Source: Triticum aestivum (taxonomy: Eukaryota; Streptophyta; Magnoliopsida; Poales; Poaceae). From it: a stretch of 64,000 nt of DNA. Below the pieces are notes generated by a model. The model had not been told where the DNA came from. It saw only the letters and a list, made by a program, of their open reading frames with translations, and did not search any database. Positions within the stretch are counted from its first letter, which is position 1, and each line of letters opens with the position of its first letter. The stretch lies in assembly GCF_018294505.1 (NCBI RefSeq), contig NC_057807.1, forward strand, positions 140,894,747 to 140,958,746, given 5' to 3'. The position numbers and the translations under genes are program-made. Positions 36,606 to 47,752 of the stretch are shown here, one piece after another.

Positions 36606-36765
36606 GACCGAGTGGAACAACTCGGTGGCACCGAGATGCAAAACTGCAAGCAGTTATTGCAACTCGGTGTGACTGAAAAGTTCTAATCGGTTGCACCGAG
36701 GTTGAAAACCTAGATCAACTTAGTGATCTCGGTGTTGCCGAAAATGGTGAATCGGTCAGACCAAA
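36606..36765 (-). repeat. TCGGT/ACCGA cluster upstream of the internal TATA box
   Basis: Five to six units including CTCGGTGGCACCGAGAT at 36621 and ATCGGTTGCACCGAGG at 36686. Confidence 0.65.
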
Positions 36766-37626
36766 ATGCACAAAGAGGTTTTGGAAGTTTTAAGTCTATG
36801 ACGAATCGAGGACTCCGAGTGCTCCTCACACAGTGGTTTGGATATGACTTGATCAAACTTTGTGATGTAGCATGAATAGAGTTTGAGACAAGAAAAGCAT
36901 AGATAGCTAGAGAAGGTTCTTAGGCATTCTTGTCCATCCACTTGGCAAAAGAAAAGAAACCAAACAACCAAAACAACAAGTGGATGTCCTTGAATGAGTA
37001 AAATATGCAACCAACATGCTCACACAATAAAATGGCAAATGAAATATGTGGCAAAGCATGCACAACCAATTCTAGCATCTATCAAGCAATTGGCGATGCT
37101 AGGTCATCTATATATGAGTATATTGACTTAGGAGTCAAATGAGAACATTTGATCATAGGTCATACTCATCGTTTAAGCACAAGTGGGGTTACCACTTTTA
37201 CATAAAGCGTTGTTGTGTTCACACCATTAGAGTTGCTTTAACTCAATTCTTAGAGTAAAGCTCCCCCTAGATGTGAGATCCCCCCTAAGAGGGATGAACT
37301 AACCTTGGGTTTTGTCGATGATGACTTCATGTAGGTGTTGAAGATGTGGATGCTCAATGTTGATGTAGATCATTTGGAGCTATCCATTGGAGTGAGTTGC
37401 ACTTTCAATACCTCCACGTCTTAGTCCCACAAGGAACAAACAAGGATATCCATAGACATAGAGTGATGCATACACAAGATGATGTCCACGAAAGCATTAG
37501 GTTACCTTGTCCCTTGTCTTACCAACAAGAGGGTTTGTGACTCCTTGAACTAGTGCATGATGTGGAAGTTGATTGCACTTGTCCTTGCCAAAATGATATG
37601 AGTGAAGTACGTTGGTGGAGTCACCC

Positions 37627-39801
37627 TCAAGAACTCTCTTTCTTCTTCTTTGGGATCCACATCATCTTGATGGGAATCCTTGGAGTTGTACTTGTACTCG
37701 ATGAAGTAGAACTTGATGTAGTCTTGGGAACCCACTTGACCAAGGCCTTAGGAGCTTCTTCAAATGCATCAATCTCCTCTTGAAGCTTGTCCTTGCCTTT
37801 TTGCTTGTGGTCTTGTGGTGGAAGATCATCTTGAGTTTGTGTCCCTTTGAAAGAAGTAGGATCATACTTCTCTTGTTGAGGAACAAACTTCGTCTTGGGG
37901 TATTGATCTTCTTCCCACTCAACTCCATTGGCATTGAACTTTCATTCAAAACAAACACCTTGATTCTTCCGGTGCCTTCCTTGCTTGCATACAATTTCCT
38001 CGAATTGCTTACTTCCAGCAAGACTCTTGTAAACACCTTTCTCTATAATTCCCTTTAATAAGCTATTTTCTTGCTCAAGTGTAACTTGGCTAAGAGAATC
38101 ATTAGTGGAATCAAGAGAACTACTAGAAGCAACAATATTGGATTTAGCATGATTATTGTTACTACTAGAAGAAGAATCTTTCTTGTTCTTGTTACTAGAC
38201 GTGACTTCAGACATGTAAGTAGATAAGAGTAAATGCTTGGCAATGTAAGAAGAACTTTTCTTGTGAAGATCATCATTGATTGCCTTTAAAAACTCATGCT
38301 CTTGCTCAAGGTTGATCTTTTCAAAGAGTAACTTCTCATGAGTCTTTAAAAGTTCTCGATGATCTTCCAAGATAGTTTCATGAGCTAACTTAAGAGTGTT
38401 TAGTTCTTTAGTTAGGTGCTCAATCTTCTCCTTATCATTGTTATTCATTTTATCTTGATTAGCATGATTATTTGACGTTTCATCATAGTATTCATCACTA
38501 GAGTTGTCAACAAGTAAATCATCATCACCTAACAAGTCATCTTCATCACTACTGAAATCAACATACTCGGAGTGTGTTACCTTTGGGCCTTTAGCCATGA
38601 AGCATCTTCCATGTCCTTCATTTGGTGAATCAAATATGTCGTAGGAGTTGGTTGACACAAGTGCTAGACCGGAAACACCTTCATCTTGAGTATATTCGGA
38701 GTCGGAGTGATTGTCGAAGTCAGAGACGGATACCCATTCACCAACATGAGCTTGATGTCTTCATTTTGTGTAGCTCCTTGATGACTTGTCCTTCCTTTCC
38801 GAATCCTTGCTTCTCCGGGATGCTCTTTGTTCATAACGATCATCTCTACTACTCCTTTCTCTTGATGGTGATTCTTCTCTTCTACGCCTTCTTTTTGAAG
38901 AATCTTCTCTTCTTTTGTAGGGAGCCGTATACTCATTGGAGTAGTGTCCGGGTCTTCCACAATAGTAGCAATTTCGCTCATGACTAGAAGATCTTTTGTC
39001 ATTGTAGGACCTTGACTTGGAACTTCTTTCCTTGCTTCTACTCTTGTAGAACTTGTTGAAGTTCTTCACCATTAGGCTCATTTCTTCATTGAAGGTTTGT
39101 TTCTCACTTGATGATGTGGGAGCTTCACATGAGGCTTTCTAAGCACCACTTGACTTGTTGCGGAGCTCCTCCTTATCCTTGAGTGACATCTCATGAGCAA
39201 CAATTCTTCTAATGACTTCCGTTGGCTTGAGATCTTTGTAATTGGGCATCAATTTGGATCAATGTGCACATGGTATCATATTTTCCATCCAAGGCTCTTA
39301 GGATCTTCTTGATGACGATTTTGTCGGTCATCTCTTCACTTCCTAAGCCGGCAATCTCATTTGTGATGAGAGCAAGCCTAGAGTACATCTCAGCGACACC
39401 TTCACCATCCTTCATTTTGAACTTGTCAAGTTGACTTTGAAGCACAACCAATTTGGATTCCTTGACGGAGTCGGTACCTTCATGCATGTCAATCAAAGTA
39501 TCCCAAATTTCCTTTCCATTCTCAAGACGGCTGATTTTGTTGAATTCTTCGGGCACAATCCGTTGAAGAGGATATCACAAGCTTGAGCATTGTATTGCAG
39601 CATCTTCAACTCTTCTGCGGTAGCTTCACGGTTCGGTTCCCTCCCATCAAAGAATTCACCTTGCAAGCCAATAAACACAATAGCCCAAACAGCAGGGTTA
39701 TGTCCAAGAATATGCATTTTCGTCTTATGCTTCCAAATAGCAAAATCAATTCCATCAAAGTAAGGACCTCTACGGTGGTAATTTCCCTCGCTACACGCCA
39801 T
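37627..39801 (-). pseudogene. gag: Copia-type gag of element S2, broken
   Basis: Starts with ATG at 39801 (MACSEGNYHRRGPYFDG), 72 bp after the primer site. Order as in S1: Copia gag region, basic region with zinc knuckle, acidic and coiled-coil region (37942-38658), and a C-terminal part ending with a TGA at 37627. The zinc knuckle reads CYYCGRPGHYSNEY, so here the last Cys is Tyr, a different loss from that in S1. Frameshifts near 39540, 39250 and 37960 break the frame. The gene ends with its own stop and is not followed by pol, so this element seems to encode gag alone plus the accessory protein. Confidence 0.82.
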
Positions 39802-39872
39802 ACTATCCTAGGGTGTGAAACCAAGGCTATGACCACCAAAAGCCATGGAAATCAAAGCAAATGGAGACCAAA

Positions 39873-39884
39873 GCTCTGATACCA
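39873..39884 (-). promoter_or_regulatory. Primer binding site of S2 (initiator-Met tRNA)
   Basis: TGGTATCAGAGC on minus, two bases from the 5' LTR end at 39887. Confidence 0.88.
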
Positions 39885-40684
39885 CTTGTAGGATCGAAAG
39901 TATGTCTAGGGGGTGATTAGACTACTTGACCAAATAAAAATCTAGCCTTTTCCCAATTTTAGTTCTTGGCATATTTTATCAACTTAGCACAAGTCAAGCA
40001 ATCAACCTACACATGCAATTCTAAGAGTATAGCAGCGGAATGTAAAACAATTGCATATGAAGGTAAAGGGAGGAGTTTGAGGGAGCAAACGCAATGTTGA
40101 CACGGAGATTTTTTAGCCGTTGTTCTGATAGGTAGTGCTATCATACATCCACGTTGATGGAGACTTCAACCCACGAAGGGTAACGGCTGCGCGAGTCCAC
40201 GGAGGGCTCCACCCACAAATGGTCCACGAAGAAGCAACCCTGTCTATCCCACCATGGCCGTCGCCCACGAAGGACTTGCCTCACTAGGGTAGATCTTCAC
40301 AAAGTAGGCAATCTCCTTGCCCTTACAAACTCCTTGGCTCAACTCCACAATCTTGTCGGAGGCTCCCAAGTGACACCTAGCCAATCTAGGAGACACCACT
40401 CTCCAAGAAGTAACAAATGGTGTGTTCATGATGAACTCCTTGCTCTTGTGCTTCAAATGATAGTCTCCCCAACACTCAACTCTCTCTCACAGGATTTGGA
40501 TTTGGTGGAAAGAAGATTTGAGTGGGAAGCAACTTGGGGAAGGCTAGAGATCAAGATTTATGTGGTAGGAATGGAAGATCTTGACCTCAACACAAGTGTA
40601 GGTGGTTCTCTCTCAGAAAATGTATGCTGGAAGTGTAGGCACGTTCTGATGGCTATCTCCATGAATGAAGAGTGGGTGGAGGGG

Positions 40685-40692
40685 TATATATA
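40685..40692 (-). promoter_or_regulatory. TATA box of the S2 5' LTR
   Basis: TATATATA on minus, just downstream of the palindrome array in the transcription sense. Confidence 0.65.
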
Positions 40693-40733
40693 AACTCCAC
40701 ACCAAATCTAACCGTTACACACAACTTACCAAA

Positions 40734-41176
40734 CTCGGTGGGACCGAATCGTGAAACACGGTCGGACCGATTTAGGAAATAATATGACCGTTAGGATTTT
40801 CGGTGGGGCCGATATGGTTAGGGTTAGGGCATAACATAATCTCAGTGGGACCGATTACACAAACTTGGTGAGACCGATTTTGGTAATGGACACACATAGG
40901 GTTGGTCAGGCAAACTCGGTGGGACCGATTCACTCATCTCGGTTAGACCGAAACGTTACGAAAAGGAAACAATGAGTTTGCATTGCAATCTCGGTGGGAC
41001 CGATCGCTCATCTCGGTTTGACCGAGATGTTATGAAGGGAAATAGAGATATTGCAACCCCATCTCGGTGAGAACGAGATCCCTATCGGTGAGACCAAAAA
41101 GACTAGGATTTGTGGCAGTGGCTATGACATCTGAACTCGGCGGCGCCGGATAGATGGTTTCGGTGGGGCCGAGTTT
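40734..41176 (-). repeat. TCGGT-N3-ACCGA array in the S2 5' LTR
   Basis: Thirteen readable units in about 440 bp, unit order and spacing matching 12015-12460. Confidence 0.75.
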
Positions 41177-41531
41177 GACTTTTGGTTTGGGTCATATGTG
41201 GATGTGAGAAAGTAGTTGAGGGCTTTGGAGCATATCACTAAGCATTTTGCGCAAGAAACTCATTAAGCAACACCTCATCCCTCCTTGATAGTATTGGCTT
41301 TTCCTATAGACTCAATGTGATCTTGGATCACTAAAATAGAAAATGTAGAGTCTTGTGCTTTGAGCTTGAGCCAATCCTTTTGTCCTTAGCATTTTGAGGG
41401 ATCCACTTTTCTCATCCATGCCATGCCAATCATTGAGCTTTCCCGAAATATTTGTCTTGAAATAGCATTAGCTCAATGAGCTATATGTTGTTAGGAATTA
41501 CCAAAACCACCCAGGGATAGTTGCACTTTCA

Positions 41532-41536
41532 CATCC
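41532..41536. other. Target site duplication of S2, right copy
   Basis: CATCC, partner of 11161-11165. Confidence 0.9.
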
Positions 41537-41777
41537 CCTTTTAATAGTATTGGCTTTCCTATGGACTCAATGTGATCTTGGATCACTAAAAATGAAAATG
41601 TAGTCTTGAGCTTGTGGCCAATATGTGTCCTTTGCATTTTGAGGGGTCCACATCTCTAGTCCATGCCATGCCAATCATTGAACTTTCTGAAATGATCATC
41701 TTGAAATAGCTTTAGTTCAATGAACTATATGTTGTTAAGAATTACCAAAACCACTGAGGGATATAGTTGCATTTTCA
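41537..41777 (-). repeat. S1 LTR, remaining part (241 bp)
   Basis: Continues the S1 LTR exactly where 11165 stops and ends TTGCATTTTCA, the LTR start on minus. It aligns with the last part of the S2 LTRs but is clearly diverged. Together with 9736-11165 it gives a 1,671-bp LTR. Confidence 0.85.
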
Positions 41778-44700
41778 GGGATGCAGTACTCCTCTGACCA
41801 AACCGGCTGCCTCAAGCTTCCTGATCTCTTCGGCAATAAACTGCTGCCTCTCTAAGGCCTACTTCCGGACTTTCTGTTTAACAGGTCTGGTGTGTGGGCA
41901 GACAACAAGGTGGTGCTCGATTACCTCCCTAGGAACACCGAGGATATCAGATGGTTGCTAGGCAAACACATTGATATTCGCCCGCAGGAAGGCAATGAGC
42001 GCGCTTTCCTATTTGTCATCGAGGGTGGTGTTGATAGTGAAAGTACCATCAACGCCAGCCAGCCCCTGTCGGGACCTTCTTCACTTGGGGTGCAGCAACC
42101 TTGGATCTCTTGCTGTTGGAATACTCTGGCACGTCGTCAATGGGTGTCGTGCACTCGGTGGGGGCATGCTTTCTGGACTCTTTGCCGGAGGTCCTACAGT
42201 CCCTCTTCTTTCCTCTACTTTCCTTGGCGGGAACTGCTACTGCCGCTGCCTCTGCCGCGACTGCGTCCCGGTACATCTTGTCCACATAGATGATTGCATC
42301 CTTCTCATCTGATGGGATGGGGATAACTCCCAGTGGCCCAGGCATCTTCAGGGTGTTGTGGGCATAGTGGGATGCCGCCATGAATTTAGCCAGAGCCGGG
42401 CGTCCAAGATTCCCATTGTACGGCAGGGGGAGTTCAACCACGTCAAATACAATCTTCTCAGTCCGGTAGTTCAGTTCTCCCCCCAAACGTTACCGGCAAC
42501 ATGATCTTTCCCTTAGGGTGACTCTTGCCGGGATTAACTCCTTGAAACGTGTCAGTAACCTCTAGCTTTTCCTATGCTATCTGAAGCTTGTTGATAACTG
42601 CTGGGGAAATTAGATTCAGTCCAGCCCCGCTGTCCACCAATATCTTCGTGACTTTGAGGTTGCGAATTGTTGGAGAAACCAACAATGGGAGGCATCCTAC
42701 CGCAGTGGTACGGCTAGGATGATCCTCATCGTCAAAGATGATGGGCGTACGGGACCATTTGAGTGGCTTCTGGGGCTCTAGCGCTGGTTCCACGACATTG
42801 ACTTCTCGTGCCCACCGCTTGAGCTGGCGGTGAGAGGTGTGTAGAGATGCACCCCCTTCAATGCACAGGGCATCAGTGGCCTTCTGAAACTCTTGCTCAC
42901 TGGTTTCCTCTTCATCCCCTCCAGCACTGTCATCATCACAGGCTTCCTTCTCTCAACCCCTAGCGGGTTTTCCTTGGTTCTGAAAGGGTTTTCTGGGGTG
43001 ATTTACTTCACCACCTCGGCCCTTACCACCAGCAACATTCTGACCGTTTTCCTTATCAAGCTTCTCATACTCAGCTCTCTGTCTCTTGACCAACTTCTCA
43101 ACCTGATAACACTCTTGAAGGTCGTGGCCCTTTGTCCGATGGATCTTATAGTATGATCCATCGCCCTTCCCAGCCTTCTCGGCAGCTGCAGCTTCTCGGC
43201 AATCAGCGCACATGGTAGCCTCCTTGCCGGGACCTCAGCCTTGACGGTCTTGCCGGTACTAGGGGTGCCCGATCCTTCAACAGTCATTACTGCCTTATCC
43301 CTCCGCTTCTTACTGCGCTTCTTGCTCTTCTTCTGGTTGGTTGATTCATCATCATCCTCTGTATCAACATTGATGCAATCTTCCTCTCCGGGCAACTTCC
43401 TTCCCTCCTCCATCCGAGCACACTTATCCACCAACATGTAGAGCTCCTTCACAATCTTGGGCAACTGCACGTTCATCTTAGAACAAATCCGGCGGTTGCA
43501 CACATTGGACTGGAAGGCAGCTATCACAACTACTGGATGGATATTTGGAATATTTCTACGAACTTTGTTGAATCTCTGTAAATACTTACGGAGGGTTTCT
43601 CCTTCCTTTTGTTGGAGAAGTTGCAGGTCTCTGGTCAGCCTGACTCCTGATGGCCACCGGTGAAGGCACCGATGGACTCCTGGTACAGGTCTGCCCATGA
43701 CGAAATGGAGTTCTCCGGTAGGTGCATTATCCAAGACCTCACATTGGACTTAAGGGCCAAAGGAAAGTAGTTGGCAAACACCTTCTCATCTCTTCCCCCG
43801 GCATCATGAACAGCGATGGTGTAGATGCTCAGGAACTCTGCCGGGTTCAGCCTCCCGTCGTACTTCTCAGGTATATCTGGCTTGAACATGCGAATGGACT
43901 GCCAATGGACTTGCCACAGCTCACAGGTAAAGGCAGGGCAACCAATCGCGGAAGGTAGGCACCCGCCAATACCGAGCACGGGCTCGTCGATGTCGGGGTC
44001 GTCGCACCCGTCGGTTCGGTGGAGGTCATTGCGGCGTTGCTCAATGACGCGTGTGTCTCCTCTTCGTCTATCCTCTAGGGCTTGTCATTGGCCCAGACGT
44101 GCTCGAGGGTCAGAGGAGGCCATCGAGACGTCGTCGGGGTCTTGACTTGGTTGCGCTCGCACTGGCTACCGTGGCGGGGACTGCACCATGGGGACGTGCA
44201 CGGGCAGCAACATGAGCCGTCATCATCGCTTGGGGAGGCCGTGGCGGGTCAGCTCTCCGTGAGCCCCCACCTTCGGCGAAACTGAGCAGACTTTGGATGG
44301 TGGCATGCCATTCGTCCGTCTGCTTGGCCGCCGGCGGAAACCTCAACAGTAGCTGAGCCCGCGCCATGGCCTCTGAGGTTGTACTTGGCATGGATGAAGA
44401 CGAAGTCGATCGCGCCATTGCTCTGCTCCTGGCGGTCCCAGCGGCGGCAGCACCATGCCCCCGCTGTTGTGATGCAACCACCTGGATGGCAGGGTGGTGC
44501 GACGAAGGTGCTCGAGGGCGAGCGGCTCCATTGAGCGTAGCGGCTTGGTCGACCCGTCCTTGGGGTGGTGCACGCGCTACGACCGCACTTGCGGTGGGAG
44601 CGGCCAGAGGGCGGGGTTCACCCCGGCCCGAGCGCCGTTGCTGTGGTTGTGCTCATCGGCGGGCGAAAGTGGTGCAGACGGAGTAACCCCTTTGCTCGGG

Positions 44701-44930
44701 CCTTGTGGAGCACCGTCGGGGTGTTGCTGATGCTGCTCTCCTCCGGTACCTCCTGCTCCTGCATCGGCCGCGGGGGAAGTGGTGGTGGTGCCACCTGCTC
44801 CGACCACATCCCCAACATCATCCGCGTCCTCGAGCGTCTCTGCGCCCCCCGCGGTGTTGGAGGCCGCGGTCGGGGGAGCCTTCGAGGTGGATGGATGAGC
44901 CGAAGAAGAAAGTTTTTTCTTGGGCGCCAT
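41778..44930 (-). pseudogene. gag: Gag, protease and RT start of P, broken
   Basis: Probable start ATG at 44930 (MAPKKKLSSSAHPSTSK), then an Ala/Pro/Gly-rich N-terminus. Gag core: FKPDIPEKYDGRLNPAEFL (43635-43979) and LQKEGETLRKYLQRFNKVRR-like sequence (43003-43734). An acidic/Lys-rich linker and the Cys/His part YKIHRTKGHDLQEC follow; its first Cys is Tyr. Protease ILVDSGAGLNLISP (about 42610-42650). Further on, an Ala/Lys-rich linker leads to a fragment near 41800-41900 that is the N-terminal approach of RT. The pieces lie in several frames, so it is a pseudogene. Confidence 0.78.
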
Positions 44931-45007
44931 GGTCGATGGCGTCGTTGAAAATGCATTTGGCAACAAAGGTGACGCGTTGCTCACGTCTTCAGGTTCGCAC
45001 AAGCGCT

Positions 45008-45026
45008 CCTCCTACCCGGCATGCCA
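45008..45026 (-). promoter_or_regulatory. Candidate primer binding site of P
   Basis: TGGCATGCCGGGTAGGAGG on minus, four bases inside the LTR end. It starts TGG as primer sites do; the tRNA is not identified. Confidence 0.45.
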
Positions 45027-45030
45027 AAGA

Positions 45031-45931
45031 TGTTGCCGAAAACCACGACCACCTATGGGACCAGGAGGCCCCTTGCTGGTTCGGCAGGGGGACGTTGCAT
45101 TGCACAAAGAGCAGACGAGCATGAGGCAGCACGACAGAGATCACACGGGCAGTTTTACCCAGGTTCGGGCCGCCGCGAGGCATAAAACCCTACTCCTGCT
45201 TTTGGTGGATTGATGGTGTAAATGTTGTGGTGGAGCATAGTACACTTTCCCAACAAGGGTTTCCTTAGGGCGGCAGCGACTATGCGCGTATGGGGGTGTG
45301 AGTTATCCAACCTTCTAACATCCTCACCCCTTCTACCATTGCCATGGGCCTCTTTTCATAGGTTAAGTGGTCATCACAGTGGCAAATCAGTCATTAGACA
45401 CTGATAAGATAGCAAATAGTGCTATCATACCTAACTCTGCAGGTTGACAGGGCGCATTAAATGCACTGCTTAATGTTGCATCGTTGGTTACCCGGCAAGG
45501 CTTGCCGGGCTATCTTGCCAGCTCCACGCCTGCTTTTCTGACACGTCATAGGATGGGTGTCATCCTAGGTTTTCTGGTAGAAAGGGCGACCATGTGGCGA
45601 ATGGCTGCCACTTAATCACTTTGCGGCTTGACACCGCACTGATCGACGATGTGAGTCGTGGTGGGGTGGTTGGTGAGGTGTTTTAGCCTCCGCAAGTCCT
45701 GGCAAGCCCTGTCGGGATGCCTTGGTCGTCTTCTTCTAGGGGTGGCCTCGTCTCTTGCCGGCTCGCCTGCCCGGTAAAAGAGGCCTTTCTCTTGACGTTA
45801 TCTTGCTTCTCTGACTTGGTGTTGGTCCCTCTGATCTGCTCGTTGGTACTTTGAATCTCTTGGTTTCTTGTACTCTGCCTTGGGTTGGTGCTTCAATCTT
45901 GATCCCGTGCTTGTGCACAGTCAGGGCAACA
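45031..45931 (-). repeat. 5' LTR of P (901 bp)
   Basis: Ends TGTTGCC...GGCAACA form a perfect 7-bp inverted repeat. The next five bases (TACCC) would be its target copy; the other copy is outside the window. Contains the string ACCCAGGTTCGGGCC near its inner end, also seen in the T LTR. Confidence 0.75.
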
Positions 45932-46975
45932 TACCCAGGGTTTGTTGCACCGATAGTGGATGGAGGGAAGACATTGACGTGATACCTGAGCCTAACTCTT
46001 TCATATGGTATCTAAAACACTTGCTACCATGGCATCACTCTGCTGGGACAGAGACAACGGCGGACACCGAAAAGCAGGGATGCAAAGGAGGAGGGTGCAG
46101 GTAGTGGATCGAAACCACCTAGGCTCACAAGATAGATCTTTGGCGACCAAATAAGTCTATATGCATGCTATGTCGTAACCATATGCAGCAGGCAAAGACA
46201 AACAAACAGACCCTATACTACCGTTTTCTAACGCTTGCGCGGACTAGGACACTCTAGAGCCAGACCTACTTTGATACCAACGCCTGTGGCACCCTGGCTC
46301 AGAGAGGCCGGAACGCCCCGTATTTCAGCCTAGAGATCAAGATAAGTCTCTGGAATATGATACTGCTTGGCATAGAAGAAATCAACTCTTTATTACAATC
46401 GATAGGGGTACAAGGGGATTACATTAGCACGATGACACTATGCCTGCCAAGGTTGCTCTATGCAAGCTACAGAGAACACATAGCAACGGAATAACTTCTA
46501 GCAGCGGAACAACGACGACGACAATGGACTCCACTCCGCAGGGACTCTGGCTGGAACGTTTATCCTAGCTCGCAAACTCAAGATCCGCGGAAAACAAGCA
46601 AGCAGACAAGGCATGACCTGCAAACTATCATGACACGCTAGGTCAGTACATTGAATGTACTTGCAAGCTCACAGCAACCAAAGCAATCAAGACATATAAC
46701 AACATGGCAATTACAGGTTACTTACCAAGGATGAACATGATACAGCTAGAACAACTTTAGCATGGCATGAGCATATGACATGGTGATACTAACATGCAAC
46801 AGGTTAACATTATCATGAACCAACTTATTCTCGCTTGGCGGTTACCTCGTAACCACCACATGAATCACTTACCATCATGGTCATCACACGATCACCTTAG
46901 GATCAAATAAAGCTTGGTACTAACAATACCGTAGTAATCATTACATCACCACAAGGAGCTTGATATTTACCCTTG
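45932..46975 (-). mobile_element. Fragment of element E (minus): primer site and LTR part
   Basis: 46285 starts TGTGGCACCCTGG, the inner LTR end on plus, with a degraded iMet primer site just left of it. The internal part 45932-46284 is non-coding and interrupted by P. The LTR runs right to about 46975, where similarity to an LTR can no longer be argued. TTTATT near 46391 would be AATAAA on minus. Confidence 0.6.
46269..46280 (-). promoter_or_regulatory. Degraded iMet primer site of E
   Basis: TTGGTATCAAAG on minus; the canonical site has G in place of the second-last A run (TGGTATCAGAG). Confidence 0.6.
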
Positions 46976-47271
46976 ACTAGAAGAACGCCCGTGCGTTGCA
47001 ACGGGGCCACATTAACTTTAAGAGTTCAATATTACGACATTGACGACCTTTTTTACCATCAAATCCTCACACACACACTCTCTCCCCTCCCTCTTCCTCA
47101 CTCTATCTCTCTCTCTCTATCTAACACACACACATAGCCTATTCTCCCCACCAATAAGACTTACTCAATTGGAAATAATGTGTGGACTTGTGGTGAGCTT
47201 GACTGAACTAATGGATAGTGTGATATATTCCCCAATCATTTAACAATGAAATTTCAGAAATGGGAAGATTA
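46976..47271. other. Unassigned stretch with simple repeats
   Basis: Starts near GCCCGTGCGTTGCAACGGGG, a partly palindromic string common in grass repeats. It goes on with CA-, CT- and TCTA-type simple repeats (about 47070-47140). No gene. Confidence 0.5.
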
Positions 47272-47353
47272 TGTAACACCTCAAGTCATTAGCTACAGTG
47301 ACCTCCCCCAAATGATGCCATGTCATCAGGCTTGCTAAGCCAAACTGCCACTT

Positions 47354-47752
47354 GATAAAAATCAAAGCCCAATTCAAATTTAAAATAAAGTCAAATAAAT
47401 TATTTCGTCAAATAGTAAAACTAAAATGTTCACCTTATTCTATAAATTCCACTGATCTTTGACATGTTGAGCCCAACATTATTTGACCGAAAAATTAAAT
47501 CTTGTCAAATTAATAAGAGGTCCAACAGTAGTTAAAATAACCAATTAAATATAAACCTAATTATATGTATTTGTTTTTGGCCCCAAACTTTTTGGGCCAC
47601 CTAAAAATATTGGCCTCGAATTGTGTGCATAGTTTCACAATTAACAAAATCCATTTAGTTGATATAAGAATAAATAGAAAACAGTGTTAAAAAGGAGAAA
47701 CGGATTAGAATACATTAAAAACCAAAAGGATGATGAAAAAGGGGATTCCCCC
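47354..47752 (+). repeat. Direct repeat, copy 1 (about 0.4 kb)
   Basis: From GATAAAAATCAAAGCCC to GGGGATTCCCC. Nearly identical to 49584-49978 with scattered substitutions and a few short gaps. No TG...CA ends. Confidence 0.85.

Larger units (their letters stand above)
36282..37626 (-). other. S2 region between gag and accessory gene (leader/promoter-like)
   Basis: No gene is supported and no pol sequence is seen. In minus order it has a string matching the S LTR start (TGAAAGTGCAACT at 37409), two tract-like strings (CTTAGGGGGGATC 37278-37290; TCTAGGGGGAGCT 37259-37271), an AT-rich part, TCGGT/ACCGA units (36606-36765), a TATA box (36579-36586) and a GC-richer leader. This is the order found in the LTR upstream half. 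It may be an internal promoter derived from LTR-like sequence. Confidence 0.55.
11166..41531 (-). mobile_element. Element S2 (Copia, minus), pol-less, split by R
   Basis: Left LTR 11166-12790, right LTR 39887-41531, flanked by the CATCC duplication. Without R and its target copy it is about 9.9 kb. In minus-strand order: 5' LTR, iMet primer site, gag (39801-37627), a leader/promoter-like region, accessory gene (15384-13272), PPT, 3' LTR. No protease, integrase, RT or RNase H sequence is visible. The AAAAAGGGGGAGAT tract, extra tract-like copies, long gag and extra gene before the 3' LTR resemble Sirevirus-lineage Copia elements; this placement is inference because the pol that would prove it is missing. 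Confidence 0.85.
39887..41531 (-). repeat. 5' LTR of S2 (1,645 bp)
   Basis: Ends TGTAGGATCG and TGCACTTTCA on plus. TATA box at 40685-40692 and thirteen palindrome units at 40734-41176. Confidence 0.9.
41778..45931 (-). mobile_element. Element P: Gypsy retrotransposon (minus), 5' part
   Basis: Minus order: 901-bp LTR (45931-45031), primer site, gag, protease, and the first codons of RT, cut at 41778 by S1. The rest is beyond the left edge of the nest, outside the window. The gag Cys/His part and the protease resemble the Tat-type Gypsy lineage, but P is clearly a different family from T. Confidence 0.82.

Noticed and set aside
40734..41176. Possible CRISPR-like array
   Set aside because: Units are short palindromes with irregular spacing in a plant retrotransposon LTR; no repeat-spacer pattern or cas genes.
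44366..45124. Plus-strand frames of 100-140 codons
   Set aside because: Opposite strand of the gag N-terminus of P; composition mirrors the Ala/Pro/Gly-rich true strand.
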